DNA of 64,000 nucleotides from Bradyrhizobium sp. AZCC 1693 (GCF_036924745.1 NZ_JAZHSD010000001.1:3906001-3970000), one strand, 5' to 3'; positions 1 to 7,628 are shown, numbered from the stretch's first letter. Numbers and translations: made by a program. Notes: generated by a model from the sequence alone, not told the origin.

Positions 1-239
1 CGATTGCCGCGGCCGTCGAACAGCAGGGCTCGGCGACGCAGGAAATCGCGCGCAACGTGCAGCAGGCCGCCGCCCGCACCGGCGAGGTCTCGCGCAACAT
101 TTCCGGCGTGACGACCGGCATCGGCGCCACCGGCGATGCCGCGCAGGAAGTGCTCAGCTCCGCGGGCGAACTGGCGGAGCAATCGAGCAAGCTGCGCAGC
201 GAGGTCGACCGTTTTCTCGCCCACATCAGGGCGGCGTGA
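1..239 (+). CDS. Methyl-accepting chemotaxis protein, C-terminal end (partial)
   Basis: The window opens inside a reading frame whose first full codon is at position 3 and which stops at 237-239. The visible 78 residues are helical and rich in Ala, Gln, Ser and Glu ([18 protein letters not shown] near the left edge), which is the look of the descending arm of a receptor signalling (MA) domain, carrying possible Gln/Glu methylation sites. The protein ends in a short tail without a pentapeptide CheR tether. The sensor and membrane parts lie outside the window, so the signal is unknown. Two complete soluble receptors occur at 10.7-14 kb but this piece is not a copy of their C-termini, because it lacks their extra C-terminal domain. 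Confidence 0.8.
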   Translation, partial: IAAAVEQQGSATQEIARNVQQAAARTGEVSRNISGVTTGIGATGDAAQEVLSSAGELAEQSSKLRSEVDRFLAHIRAA

Positions 240-272
240 GGCTGGGGCGCGTCGCTAGGTAACGTGCTCTAT

Positions 273-392
273 CGTCGTCCCTGCGAACGCAGGGACCCAT
301 AACCACCAGCGTTTGTTGTTACGAAGGCAACTGGCCCCGGCGCCAAATCGAGAGGCCGCGGCGTATGGGTCCCTGCGTTCGCAGGGACGACG
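273..392. repeat. Palindromic intergenic repeat (bradyrhizobial type)
   Basis: Two inverted arms, CGTCGTCCCTGCGAACGCAG at the left and its near-perfect complement at the right (365-392), flank about 65 bp of less ordered sequence. Each arm is itself a hairpin (CCCTGCGAACGCAGGG). The same arms recur at 1830-1968 and 43440-43780. The element sits between the 3' ends of the convergent receptor and TetR genes, so it may act as a bidirectional transcription end or RNA-stabilising structure; that role is inferred. Confidence 0.75.
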
Positions 393-398
393 TTGAGC

Positions 399-1058
399 TT
401 ATTTCGCCGCCCCGACCATCACATCGAGTGCGCCCTTGACGATCGCCTCCAATTCCGCGCGCGGCGTCCGGGCGCGGGCGCGGATGGCGAGGGTGTGGAT
501 GGTGGCGGAGGCGAGCTGGGCCAGCACGGCCGGATCGGCGCTTTCGGGCAACTCACCGTTCGCCTTGGCCAGCCGGAAACAGGCCGCAAAGGCCTTGTCG
601 AGTTCGGTGAAGCCTTCCATCACCATGGCGCGGATATCAGGGTCATGTACCGCCTCGGAGGCTGCGGTCATCACCGTGAAGCAGCCGCGCGGACCGGATT
701 CGCCGGACAGATAGATGTCGAGCGCCACCGCATAGATCCGCTCCAGCCGCTTTCGGATCGGCAGCTCGCCGCGGAAGATGTCGCCCATCGCCGCCCGGGC
801 GTCGTCGCGATAGCGGCGGTAGCTCTTGATGAACAGCTCGCGCTTGTCGCCGAACGCGCCGTAAAGGCTTGGCCGGTTCATGCCGGTGGCGGCAGAGAGA
901 TCGTCCAGCGAGGTCGCGGCGAAACCATCCTTGCGAAACAGATCGAGCGCCTTGCCGAGCGCGACGTCCGGCTGATAGGCGCGCGGCCGGCCGCGGCGCT
1001 TGGGCGCCACGGGATCGTCGATCCTCGCCACAGGCGGCTTTTTATTTTTTTGTACCAT
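399..1058 (-). CDS. TetR/AcrR family transcriptional regulator
   Basis: A 219-residue repressor-like protein. After a basic N-terminal stretch (KRRGRPRAY), residues about 30-75 form a TetR helix-turn-helix: ALDLFRKDGFAATSLDDLSA followed by TGMNRPSLYGAFGDKRELF. The remaining residues form the helical ligand-binding and dimerisation half, which carries a Cys in the segment SGPRGCFTV typical of one TetR subgroup. The gene is divergent from the glutathione S-transferase gene at 1167, with 108 bp between start codons and an inverted repeat at 1078-1096, so local control of the transferase and itself is likely. The inducing ligand cannot be read from sequence. ATG at 1056-1058 is the first plausible start. 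Confidence 0.88.
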   Translation of the reverse strand: MVQKNKKPPVARIDDPVAPKRRGRPRAYQPDVALGKALDLFRKDGFAATSLDDLSAATGMNRPSLYGAFGDKRELFIKSYRRYRDDARAAMGDIFRGELPIRKRLERIYAVALDIYLSGESGPRGCFTVMTAASEAVHDPDIRAMVMEGFTELDKAFAACFRLAKANGELPESADPAVLAQLASATIHTLAIRARARTPRAELEAIVKGALDVMVGAAK

Positions 1059-1077
1059 TTCGCAATAAATTCCTTGA

Positions 1078-1096
1078 CCGCATTTATATTATGCGG
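1078..1096. promoter_or_regulatory. Candidate TetR operator between tetR and gst
   Basis: CCGCAT and ATGCGG are perfect 6-bp inverted arms around a 7-bp AT-rich centre (TTATATT). The site lies in the 108-bp gap between the divergent TetR and GST start codons, the usual place for a TetR operator. The AT-rich centre could overlap a -10 element. Binding is inferred from position and symmetry only. Confidence 0.45.
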
Positions 1097-1166
1097 AACA
1101 GTATAAAAATCAACCCCGCCCGCCCCAAGTGCCGGCCCGGTTGATCAACCGCCAAGGAGGCAAACC

Positions 1167-1811
1167 ATGGATCTTTATTTCTCGCCGCTCGCCTGCTCGC
1201 TGGCGACACGGATTGCGCTGTATGAAGCCGGCGCCGAGGCCAACTATCTCGAGGTCGATCCCAAGACCAAGGTCGTGCAGAAGGACGGCTCGGATTTCCG
1301 CAGCGTCAATCCGCTGGGGCTGGTGCCGACGCTGCGCACCGACGACGGGACGGTACTGACGGAAAACGCGGCGATCCTGCAATATGTCGCCGATCGTTTT
1401 CCGGGCGCCGGCATTTCGGCTGCATCTGCGGAGGAGCGCAGCCGCCTGCATCAATGGCTCTGCTTCATCGGCACCGAATTGCACAAGGCGCTGTTTGTGC
1501 CGCTGCTCGACAAGACGGCGCCGCAGGATGCCAAGTCCTATGCGTTGACCAAGAACCTGTCGCGGCTCGACTATCTCGAAAACTACCTGAAGGGCCGCGA
1601 ATTCCTGCTCGATCATTTCAGCGTCGCCGATGCCTATCTCGTCACCATCATCAACTGGACGATGGCGACGCCGCCGATCGAACTGGTGAAATGGCCAAAC
1701 GTGAAGGTCTATTACGAGCGGCTGCGCGCGCGGCCGAGCATCGCGAAGGCGGTCGCCGAGGAGTTCGAGATGTACAAGGCCGAACTCGCCCGGCACAAGG
1801 CAGCGGCGTAA
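1167..1811 (+). CDS. Glutathione S-transferase family protein
   Basis: A 214-residue two-domain cytosolic transferase. Residues 1-80 form the thioredoxin-like glutathione site: MDLYFSPLACSLATRIALYE at the N-terminus with a Cys near position 10 (beta-class bacterial GST), NPLGLVPTL with the cis-Pro, and TENAAILQYVADRFP, where Glu-Asn contact the gamma-glutamyl group. Residues 90-205 are the helical domain that binds the electrophile, with the N-capping segment FSVADAYLV. A strong ribosome site (AAGGAGG) lies 8 bases before the ATG. It is divergent from a TetR gene, suggesting inducible detoxification. The substrate is unknown. Confidence 0.9.
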   Translation: MDLYFSPLACSLATRIALYEAGAEANYLEVDPKTKVVQKDGSDFRSVNPLGLVPTLRTDDGTVLTENAAILQYVADRFPGAGISAASAEERSRLHQWLCFIGTELHKALFVPLLDKTAPQDAKSYALTKNLSRLDYLENYLKGREFLLDHFSVADAYLVTIINWTMATPPIELVKWPNVKVYYERLRARPSIAKAVAEEFEMYKAELARHKAAA

Positions 1812-1829
1812 GGCGTTAATCTCTCACCA

Positions 1830-1968
1830 CGTCGTCCGCGCCTTGTGCGCAATTGCGCACTTGGCGCGGGGACCCATAACCACCAGCGTTTCACTGGGGC
1901 AATCGTCGCTCACCGTGAACAACTCGAAAGGCCACGGCGTATGGGTCCCTGCTTTCGCAGGGACGACG
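1830..1968. repeat. Palindromic intergenic repeat with TGCGCAATTGCGCA core
   Basis: Another member of the family at 273-392: the right arm (TATGGGTCCCTGCTTTCGCA then GGGACGACG) matches it closely, as does the inner text GGGACCCATAACCACCAGCG. The left arm has been replaced by a segment containing the perfect 14-bp palindrome TGCGCAATTGCGCA at 1846-1859, which also recurs at 16160 and 42514. It lies between the convergent ends of gst and the next TetR gene. Confidence 0.7.
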
Positions 1969-1984
1969 TCGATCTCACCGAGCG

Positions 1985-2551
1985 TCACTCCGGCGGCGCG
2001 AGCAACCGCGCCGTCAGACCGCTCAATGCCCGGCGAAAGATTCCGGCGTCGTTGCGTCCCCGCGCCAGCACCAAGGCGCCCTGAATGGTCAACAGCGCAT
2101 CCTCCGCTCGCCGCTGCGCCTGGCCCTTGCTCAATCCGGATCGCCGCAGCAGTGATGCCAGCGCGGCCTGCCAGCGCGCAAAATAATCGTCGACGCTTGT
2201 GGCAAACGTGTCGCGCGCCGCGCCGATCGCGACCATGCCGACCAGACAGACGCGATCGCCGGAATGAAAATACCGGTCGACGCCCGCGATCATCGCGGCG
2301 ATCGCGCGCTCGGGATCGGAGGCCTCGCGCAATGGCGCATAGATGTTGAGCTCGAACCAGGCGTCGATGTCGGCCAGCACCTCGGCGGCCATTTGCTCCT
2401 TGCCGCCGGGGAATAGGTGATAGAGGCTGCCCTTGCCGAGCCCGGTGGCCTCGGTGATCAGCGTCAGCGAAGCCCCCTCATAGCCATGCGCGCGAAACAC
2501 CTCGCCGAGCGCGCGCAACACTTGCCTGCGCTCGACGCCCTTCTTCAGCAT
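1985..2551 (-). CDS. TetR/AcrR family transcriptional regulator
   Basis: A 188-residue regulator with the TetR DNA-binding helix-turn-helix at residues 5-50 (REVFRAHGYEGASL family pattern: RALGEVFRAHGYEGASLTLI, then GLGKGSLYHLFPGGKEQM). The C-terminal helical half, residues 75-185, resembles the LmrA/YxaF subgroup. It lies 4 bases downstream of the NTF2-like gene and is almost certainly cotranscribed with it, from a promoter carrying the perfect palindrome at 3054-3069. Self-regulation of a two-gene operon is the simplest reading. The ATG at 2549-2551 follows directly on the upstream stop. The ligand is unknown. Confidence 0.88.
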   Translation of the reverse strand: MLKKGVERRQVLRALGEVFRAHGYEGASLTLITEATGLGKGSLYHLFPGGKEQMAAEVLADIDAWFELNIYAPLREASDPERAIAAMIAGVDRYFHSGDRVCLVGMVAIGAARDTFATSVDDYFARWQAALASLLRRSGLSKGQAQRRAEDALLTIQGALVLARGRNDAGIFRRALSGLTARLLAPPE

Positions 2552-2555
2552 GGCG

Positions 2556-3023
2556 TCACAGCGGGTTCTCGCTTAAGCCCGCGACATCGGCCGGGCGCGG
2601 CCCCGGCGCCGGCCAGTGGAAGCGCCGCTCGCTCTCCTTGATGGCGATATCGTTGATGCTGGCCTCGCGCCGCCGCATCAGGCCGTGCTCGTCGAACTCC
2701 CACTGCTCGTTGCCGTAGGAGCGATGCCACTGCCCGGCATCGTCGTGCCATTCATACTGAAAGCGCACGGCGATGCGGTTCTGATCGAACGCCCAGAGAT
2801 CCTTGATCAGGCGATAGTCGTTCTCCTTCGCCCATTTGCGGGTGAGGAATTCGACGATCGCATCGCGTCCTTCAAGGAATTCGGAGCGGTTGCGCCAGCG
2901 GCTGTCCTCGGTATAGGCGAGCGACACCTTGACCGGATCGCGCGAATTCCAGGCGTCTTCCGCCATGCGCGCCTTCTGGGCGGCGGTTTCGCGGGTGAAG
3001 GGCGGCAGCGGCGGACGCGACAT
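2556..3023 (-). CDS. NTF2-like fold protein, DUF1348 family
   Basis: A 155-residue protein of the SnoaL/NTF2-like fold, matching the DUF1348 family throughout: [40 protein letters not shown], and the Trp/Tyr/His-rich second half with [20 protein letters not shown]. Such folds form a cone-shaped pocket for small hydrophobic molecules; the reaction, if any, is not known for this family. I chose the ATG at 3021-3023 because GGAG lies 8 bases before it and because the upstream ATG at 3053 abuts the operator palindrome at 3054-3069. It is the first gene of an operon with the TetR gene at 1985-2551. Confidence 0.85.
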   Translation of the reverse strand: MSRPPLPPFTRETAAQKARMAEDAWNSRDPVKVSLAYTEDSRWRNRSEFLEGRDAIVEFLTRKWAKENDYRLIKDLWAFDQNRIAVRFQYEWHDDAGQWHRSYGNEQWEFDEHGLMRRREASINDIAIKESERRFHWPAPGPRPADVAGLSENPL

Positions 3024-3053
3024 GAGGTTTCTCCGGATTGGCGACCCGGACAT

Positions 3054-3069
3054 TGTACCGATCGGTACA
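3054..3069. promoter_or_regulatory. Perfect 16-bp palindrome, probable TetR operator
   Basis: TGTACCGATCGGTACA equals its own reverse complement over all 16 bases. It lies 31 bp upstream of the chosen start of the DUF1348 gene, whose operon encodes a TetR protein. Size, symmetry and position are those of an operator for an autoregulated TetR repressor; binding has not been shown. Confidence 0.7.
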
Positions 3070-3087
3070 GAGAGTCAAGCCGGCGGA

Positions 3088-3546
3088 TCAATCCGGGGCC
3101 AGATCGGCCTTCATCAATAGCCGCAGCGATTTCGGGATCGGCTTTGCCCGGCCCCCGCTGATGAAGGCGACGCGCACGGCGGCCTTGACCAGCACCTCGT
3201 CACCTCGCCGCACTTCCTGCGCCAGCGTGATCGAGGCGCCCTTCACTGCGACCGGCCACGTCACCACATCGAGCACGTCGTCCATGCGCGCGGGGCGCAG
3301 AAAATCGAGCTCCATCGAGCGCACCACGAAGGCAAAGCCGGGCGATTCCTCTTGCGCCTGCTCAAACAGCGCGTGCTGCGACGCGCCCATCAGGCGCAGA
3401 TGGTTGGTGCGCCCGCGTTCCATGAAGCGCAGGTAATTGGCATGATAGACGATGCCGGAGAAATCGGTGTCCTCGTAGTAGACGCGGACCTGCATGTGAT
3501 GGCGGCCGTCGCGGATCTCGCCGTCGAGATTCGCTGTCGGGCTCAT
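3088..3546 (-). CDS. ybgC: YbgC-type acyl-CoA thioesterase (tol-pal associated)
   Basis: A 152-residue hotdog-fold thioesterase. Residues 18-40 carry the catalytic signature VRVYYEDTDFSGIVYHANYL with the conserved Tyr-x-Asp-Thr-Asp and the His-Ala-Asn-Tyr, followed by RFMERGRTNHLR. Members hydrolyse short or medium acyl-CoA and are normally found in tol-pal clusters at the inner membrane. In many alphaproteobacteria ybgC lies after ruvB and before tolQ; here it is on the same strand as ruvB but about 2.6 kb of other genes intervene and no tolQ follows. Its ATG overlaps, as ATGA, the stop of the restored vapC frame. Confidence 0.9.
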   Translation of the reverse strand: MSPTANLDGEIRDGRHHMQVRVYYEDTDFSGIVYHANYLRFMERGRTNHLRLMGASQHALFEQAQEESPGFAFVVRSMELDFLRPARMDDVLDVVTWPVAVKGASITLAQEVRRGDEVLVKAAVRVAFISGGRAKPIPKSLRLLMKADLAPD

Positions 3547-3913
3547 GGCGTCAAAACCATCGGAATAGACAGAAATTCTGCAACCGCATTAAGGCGTTTA
3601 TCCTTCGACCACAGCAAGGTTTCGGGTGTCAAACTTACCGCTGCAAGGAGGTGGATGTCGATGTATCCAATCCACGTCCGGCCAGCGAGAAATTGGAGAT
3701 GAAGCGTAACGCCTCGTCGTGAGACGCTACCGCGGTGACCGGCAATGAGTTCAGCATCAGCAATATTTCATCGCGATTTCGAAGATTGCCGACGGCAAGT
3801 TCACCCGCAACGAATGGATGCATGTAGACCTTGCGCGCGTCGAGAAGCTCTGCCAGACGGGCATCCTGCCGGCGGAAGTGATCGACCCAGATCGAGGTAT
3901 CGACCAGAATCAA
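3543..3913 (-). pseudogene. vapC: VapC-type PIN-domain toxin, frameshifted
   Basis: The frame opens as MILVDTSIWVDHFR, the PIN-domain N-terminus with its first acidic residue, and continues through AVGNLRNRDEIL and VASHDEALRFI to GRGLD. There it leaves the family pattern and stops at 3635. Adding one base after the codon for Leu in GRGL (near 3671) restores a perfect VapC tail: YIDIHLLAAV, then LLWSKDKRLNAVAEF, ending at a TGA at 3543-3545 that overlaps the ybgC start. The catalytic third and fourth acidic residues are lost in the shifted frame, so the toxin should be inactive unless this is a sequencing slip or a slippage site. Translation begins at TTG in a 4-base overlap (TTGA) with the vapB stop. 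Confidence 0.8.
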
Positions 3914-4101
3914 CGAGGACGCCGGCGCGGAATCGGGCGCAATTGCGGCTCGGTGCCGCCAAGCCGTGCCAATCGGCGAGCAGCTTCGCGCTCAATCAGC
4001 GCCTTCAGCGCTTCCCGAACAAGGGCAGATTTTTCATGTACGTCGGTCAACTGCTCAGCCTTGGCAAGCAATTCGTCGTCGATCGCAATCGTTGTTCGCA
4101 T
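3910..4101 (-). CDS. vapB: VapB-type antitoxin
   Basis: A 63-residue antitoxin of the type II VapB family: N-terminal ribbon-helix-helix DNA-binding part MRTTIAIDDELLAKAEQLT, then ALVREALKALIEREAARRLA, and a basic disordered tail that would block the PIN toxin. I chose the ATG at 4099-4101, not the one at 4110, because GAGGAG (4111-4116 on the opposite strand) is correctly spaced for it and abuts the other. It overlaps the toxin gene by four bases, as usual for such pairs. A palindrome upstream at 4130-4143 is the likely autoregulatory site. With the toxin frameshifted, the antitoxin may be an orphan. Confidence 0.85.
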   Translation of the reverse strand: MRTTIAIDDELLAKAEQLTDVHEKSALVREALKALIEREAARRLARLGGTEPQLRPIPRRRPR

Positions 4102-4129
4102 CGAAGCCATCTCCTCTGCATCAAATATA

Positions 4130-4143
4130 GCATCAATTGATGC
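4130..4143. promoter_or_regulatory. Candidate VapB operator palindrome
   Basis: GCATCAATTGATGC is a perfect 14-bp palindrome 29 bp upstream of the vapB start, and a further half-site GCATCAA lies at 4119-4125. VapB ribbon-helix-helix proteins repress their own operon at such sites; the assignment is by position. Confidence 0.5.
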
Positions 4144-4149
4144 AGATTT

Positions 4150-5082
4150 CTATGCCGCAGACGGAGCAACCTGCGCGATAGCTGGCCGGTTTGCCTCCAG
4201 CGTTACCAGCACGATTTCCGGCGGCACCCCGAGACGGAACGGCACGATGCTGCAGCCGAGGCCGCCGGAGACGACGACGTCGCAGTTCATCTTGATGTGG
4301 CCATAGGCGAGCTGCTGCCCGGACGGCGAGATCGGCGACCAGCCCAGCATCCGCACCTGGCCGCCATGGGTATGCCCGGAGAGTTGCAGCGCGACGCGCG
4401 AGGGCACGCGCCGGGCGATGTCCGGCTCATGCGCCATCAGAACGACGGGGGCATCGTCGGTGATCTTCGCCAGCGTGGCGCCGAGATCGTCGACGCCGAT
4501 GCGCTTGAGCGGCCTGAAGCGGCGCGCCGGGATGTAGGCGAGCTGGTCGCCGAGGCCGGCCAGCCAGAACGAATGGCCGTTCTTGCTGAGTTTCCTGGCG
4601 TCGTTTTCGTACACCGGGATGCCGGCGGCTTCCAGCGCGCGGCCGGCGGACGGCAATCCCTGCCCTTCCCGCTGCACGGTCTTGTCTTCCCACCAGTCGT
4701 GATTGCCAAGCACCGCATGCACGCCGAGCGGCGCCTTCAATCCGGCGAGCACCGCCGCCCATTCGGCGTCGGGAATGAGCCGCGTCACCTTGCGATGTCC
4801 GGCCACATAGTCGCCGAGCATGACGACGATGTCAGGCTTGAGCGCGTTGGTGCGTTCGACGATCTCCTGGATATGTTCGAGCGACATCCAGGGATCGCAG
4901 GCATGGAGGTCGGCGATGGCGGCGATCCTGAGCTTGAGACCTGCCGGCCATTGCGGCGGAGAAAGGTGGTAGCGCGCGACGCGAAGCCGGACGACCGGGG
5001 CGCTGAATCCGTAAGCGGTGGTCGAGACGCCCAGCGCGCCCACTCCACCCATGGCTCTCAGAAAATGACGGCGTGTTAACAT
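4150..5082 (-). CDS. Tat-exported metallophosphoesterase (YaeI-like)
   Basis: A 310-residue calcineurin-like phosphoesterase. The N-terminus MLTRRHFLRAMGG has the twin-arginine pattern RRHFL followed by a hydrophobic stretch, so folded export is likely. The metal-binding motifs come in order: ADLHACD, GDYVAGH, GNHDWW, AHEPD and SGHTHGGQ, which together hold two metal ions and act on phosphodiesters or phosphomonoesters in the periplasm. YaeI homologues act on phospholipid or related substrates; the substrate here is not known. I prefer the ATG at 5080-5082 to the TTG nine bases upstream. It ends shortly before the vapB operator. Confidence 0.88.
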   Translation of the reverse strand: MLTRRHFLRAMGGVGALGVSTTAYGFSAPVVRLRVARYHLSPPQWPAGLKLRIAAIADLHACDPWMSLEHIQEIVERTNALKPDIVVMLGDYVAGHRKVTRLIPDAEWAAVLAGLKAPLGVHAVLGNHDWWEDKTVQREGQGLPSAGRALEAAGIPVYENDARKLSKNGHSFWLAGLGDQLAYIPARRFRPLKRIGVDDLGATLAKITDDAPVVLMAHEPDIARRVPSRVALQLSGHTHGGQVRMLGWSPISPSGQQLAYGHIKMNCDVVVSGGLGCSIVPFRLGVPPEIVLVTLEANRPAIAQVAPSAA

Positions 5083-5176
5083 GTGATCCAATCGTGATGC
5101 AGCGCAAACATGGTGGCGGATTGAGCCTGAATTGCGGTGGGTTTGTGCAGATCGTCAGCAGAGCTCCAGCAGCTTC

Positions 5177-5536
5177 TCACCAGCGGTTCTGCCCTACCAG
5201 CGCATCCAGCCGCGCCTTCAGTTCATCGGGCGCACGATAATACCAGACGCCGCCGAGGAGATCATGGAAACGCTTGTCGGCGGCCGCTTCGCGCTCGATG
5301 CGGTCGATGGTCTCCATGCTGATGACGTCCTCGAGCGGACCGGCAGCGAGCAGCGACAGCATCACCGGGTTGGTCTCGATCTTCAATATCTCGACGATGA
5401 GGTCGATCGCCTTGTCGGGATCCTCCTCGCGCAGCTCGCGCTCGCAATCCATCATCGCGAAGAAATTGTCGTCGCGGTCGCGCTCGGATTTCGAGTATTG
5501 CTCGACCCAGGCGCGCGCCAGTTCCGCCACCGACAT
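5177..5536 (-). CDS. DUF6869-like protein, second of a tandem pair
   Basis: A 119-residue acidic, helical protein, with ELARAWVEQYSKSERDRDDN at the start and DKAIDLIVEILKIETNPVML, LLAAGPLEDVIS and HDLLGGVWYY following. This order (A-W entry helix, ALDLI-ILK helix, LAAGPLE turn, LLGG-hydrophobic-WY) matches the neighbouring gene and what I recall of DUF6869 proteins, which have no assigned role. The frame stays open upstream of the ATG at 5534-5536 and overlaps the end of the neighbour out of frame, so the pair might once have been a single two-domain gene split by a frameshift. Function unknown. Confidence 0.6.
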   Translation of the reverse strand: MSVAELARAWVEQYSKSERDRDDNFFAMMDCERELREEDPDKAIDLIVEILKIETNPVMLSLLAAGPLEDVISMETIDRIEREAAADKRFHDLLGGVWYYRAPDELKARLDALVGQNRW

Positions 5537-6048
5537 GGCCGCGCAATCAAGCGGGTGTTTTGGCGTCCGGCGCGCGAGATCGTCGGCCCGCGCCAGCCCC
5601 TGCTGTCGGCAATCGCCTCGATGCGCCGCTTGAATGGCTCATCGGGTCCGAAGTGCATCCCGCCCAGCAGCCAGCGCAGCCCGGCGTTCTGCTTCGCCTC
5701 AGTTTCGATCCGGCCGATCACGGCGGCGCCGTGCGCAAAGAGCAGCGACAGCATGAACTTGTCGTTGAGCTGCATCACCGTCGGCTTGTCGGGCTCAGAG
5801 CGCAACACCTCCAGCGCAAGATCGAGCGCGCGGTCCGGCCGCTTGTGCGGCAGATGATCGAAATAAAGGAATGCCGACCAGGTAGCGCTCGTCCGGTCGC
5901 GCCGGCTCAGGCGCTGCACCGCGCCCCATATCGAGGCGAGTTCTGATATCGGCATGGCGTCGAGCAAGACTTCAGTATCGTCGGGCGTCGCCAGTTCCGG
6001 CGCCGCCGCGATGAGGGCGAGCATGTCAGCGTCTTCGGTCGAACCCAT
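5452..6048 (-). CDS. DUF6869-like protein, first of a tandem pair
   Basis: About 198 residues from the ATG at 6046-6048, which has GGAG ten bases upstream. The first 140 residues carry the same pattern as the following gene: ELASIWGAVQRLSRRDRTSA, DRALDLALEVLRSEPDKPTV, MLSLLFAHGAAVIG and LRWLLGGMHFGPDEPF. The last 45 residues (from GPTISRAGRQN) are Arg-rich, run out of frame over the start of the next gene and look like non-coding read-through, so the natural end may be near 5590 and a frameshift may be present. No function is known; the neighbours ruvB (upstream) and the phosphoesterase (downstream) are on the same strand. Confidence 0.55.
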   Translation of the reverse strand: MGSTEDADMLALIAAAPELATPDDTEVLLDAMPISELASIWGAVQRLSRRDRTSATWSAFLYFDHLPHKRPDRALDLALEVLRSEPDKPTVMQLNDKFMLSLLFAHGAAVIGRIETEAKQNAGLRWLLGGMHFGPDEPFKRRIEAIADSRGWRGPTISRAGRQNTRLIARPCRWRNWRAPGSSNTRNPSATATTISSR

Positions 6049-6141
6049 ATTTATTGCACTCCACGGCAAGCAGACCCGGCGCAGAAGCGCGCCTGGCATT
6101 TGCCCCTTAGTGCATCGCCGCCAGGATCGGGTTCGAAGCGA

Positions 6142-7191
6142 TCAATCGTCGCTGTCGCCGTTGCCGAACAATCCGAACTGCGCCGGATCGCGCGCGGGTT
6201 CGGCGAGGCCGAGATGGCGGAAGGCGTGCGAGGTCAGAAGCCGGCCGCGCGGCGTGCGCTGCAAATAGCCGCACTGGATCAGGAATGGTTCGATGATGTC
6301 CTCGATGGCGTCGCGCGGCTCCGACAGCGCCGCCGCCATGGTCTCGACGCCGACCGGGCCGCCGCCGTAGTTCAGCGCGATCGTCGTCAGATAGCGCCGG
6401 TCCATGGCATCGAGGCCTGCGGCATCGACCTCCAGCGCGCTCAGCGCGTGGTCGGCGATGGCGCGGTCGACGGAGCTTGCGCCCGCCGCGGATGCAAAGT
6501 CGCGCACCCGGCGCAACAGGCGGCCGGCGATACGCGGCGTGCCGCGGGCGCGGCGCGCGATCTCGTTGGCGCCGTCGGGCGTCATGCCGATGTTAAGCAC
6601 GCGGGCGCCGCGGGTGACGATCTTCTCCAGCTCTTCCTCGGTGTAGAAATTCAAGCGCACCGGAATGCCAAAACGGTCGCGCAGCGGATTGGTCAAGAGG
6701 CCTGCGCGCGTGGTGGCGCCGACCAGCGTGAATTTTGCGAGATCGATCTTGACCGAACGCGCCGCTGGACCCTCGCCGATGATCAGGTCGAGCTGAAAGT
6801 CCTCCATCGCGGGATAGAGCACTTCCTCGACCGCGGGGCTGAGGCGATGAATTTCGTCGATGAAAAGCACATCGCGTTCTTCGAGATTGGTCAGCAGCGC
6901 CGCAAGGTCGCCGGCCTTCGCGATGACGGGCCCGGAAGTGGCGCGAAAGCCGACGCCGAGTTCGCGCGCGACAATCTGCGCCAGCGTGGTCTTGCCGAGG
7001 CCGGGAGGGCCTACGAACAGCACGTGATCCAGCGCTTCGTTACGCTTGCGCGCCGCCTCGATGAAGATCGAGAGATTCTTGCGCGCCTGCGCCTGCCCGA
7101 CGAACTCGGACAGCAATTGCGGACGCAGCGCGGTGTCGCCGACATCGTCGGAACGGCGCTCGGGGGTAACGACGCGGGAGGGCGGGTTCAC
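6142..7191 (-). CDS. ruvB: Holliday junction branch migration ATPase RuvB
   Basis: A 349-residue AAA+ motor. Walker A is GPPGLGKTT and Walker B is LFIDEIHRL; sensor 1 is VGATTRAG and the arginine-finger region is [16 protein letters not shown]; the C-terminal winged helix has YLQRTPRGR. Two hexamers on RuvA drive branch migration before RuvC cleavage. Translation starts at GTG (7189-7191) within a GTGA overlap with the cytidine deaminase stop, so it is coupled to that gene. The usual direct ruvA-ruvB adjacency is broken: a membrane-protein gene, a relic and a deaminase gene lie between. A second copy of the first 22 codons occurs at 7719-7784. Confidence 0.97.
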   Translation of the reverse strand: MNPPSRVVTPERRSDDVGDTALRPQLLSEFVGQAQARKNLSIFIEAARKRNEALDHVLFVGPPGLGKTTLAQIVARELGVGFRATSGPVIAKAGDLAALLTNLEERDVLFIDEIHRLSPAVEEVLYPAMEDFQLDLIIGEGPAARSVKIDLAKFTLVGATTRAGLLTNPLRDRFGIPVRLNFYTEEELEKIVTRGARVLNIGMTPDGANEIARRARGTPRIAGRLLRRVRDFASAAGASSVDRAIADHALSALEVDAAGLDAMDRRYLTTIALNYGGGPVGVETMAAALSEPRDAIEDIIEPFLIQCGYLQRTPRGRLLTSHAFRHLGLAEPARDPAQFGLFGNGDSDD

Positions 7192-7607
7192 TCGCTGCCC
7201 CGCTTGTACTTGTTGGGCAGGAGTTCGCCGATGCTCACGACTTTCGGCGCACGGCCGTTGTCGGGGACGATGACCCGCGCGTTGGCGTCATAGTCGTGGA
7301 TCAGTTCGCGGCAGATGCCGCAGGGCGAGACCACCGCGATCTTGCCGGGCTCACCGGGCTTGGGGTGACGCACGGCGACGATGGTTTCGATGCCGTGGTC
7401 GCCGTTTTCGGTGATAGCGCGGCCGATGGCGATCGCTTCGGCGCAGACCGCGATCCGACCGATATAGGCGTCGATGTTCACGCCGGTGACGATACGGCCG
7501 TCGCGGGTGCGCATGGCGGCGCCGACCTCCTGCCAGTCGTCGCGATAGCGCCGGCTGATGGCTTCGGTGGCGACGGCGATCAGCTCCTCGTCCTTGTTGT
7601 TCAGCAT
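7188..7607 (-). CDS. Cytidine deaminase-like protein (blasticidin-deaminase type)
   Basis: A 139-residue zinc deaminase. The active-site motifs are [11 protein letters not shown] (Cys/Ala/Glu: zinc ligand and proton shuttle) and [10 protein letters not shown] (two zinc-binding Cys). Short length and the R-ELIHDY continuation resemble the fungal/bacterial blasticidin-S deaminase and compact tetrameric cytidine deaminases. It could salvage cytidine or deaminate an aminonucleoside antibiotic; sequence alone cannot decide. It overlaps the ruvB start by four bases and lies directly after a ruvA 3'-end relic, so it was probably carried into the ruv operon together with flanking ruv sequence. Confidence 0.85.
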   Translation of the reverse strand: MLNNKDEELIAVATEAISRRYRDDWQEVGAAMRTRDGRIVTGVNIDAYIGRIAVCAEAIAIGRAITENGDHGIETIVAVRHPKPGEPGKIAVVSPCGICRELIHDYDANARVIVPDNGRAPKVVSIGELLPNKYKRGSE

Positions 7608-7628
7608 GGTGGGGAATGCGTTCCTTCG

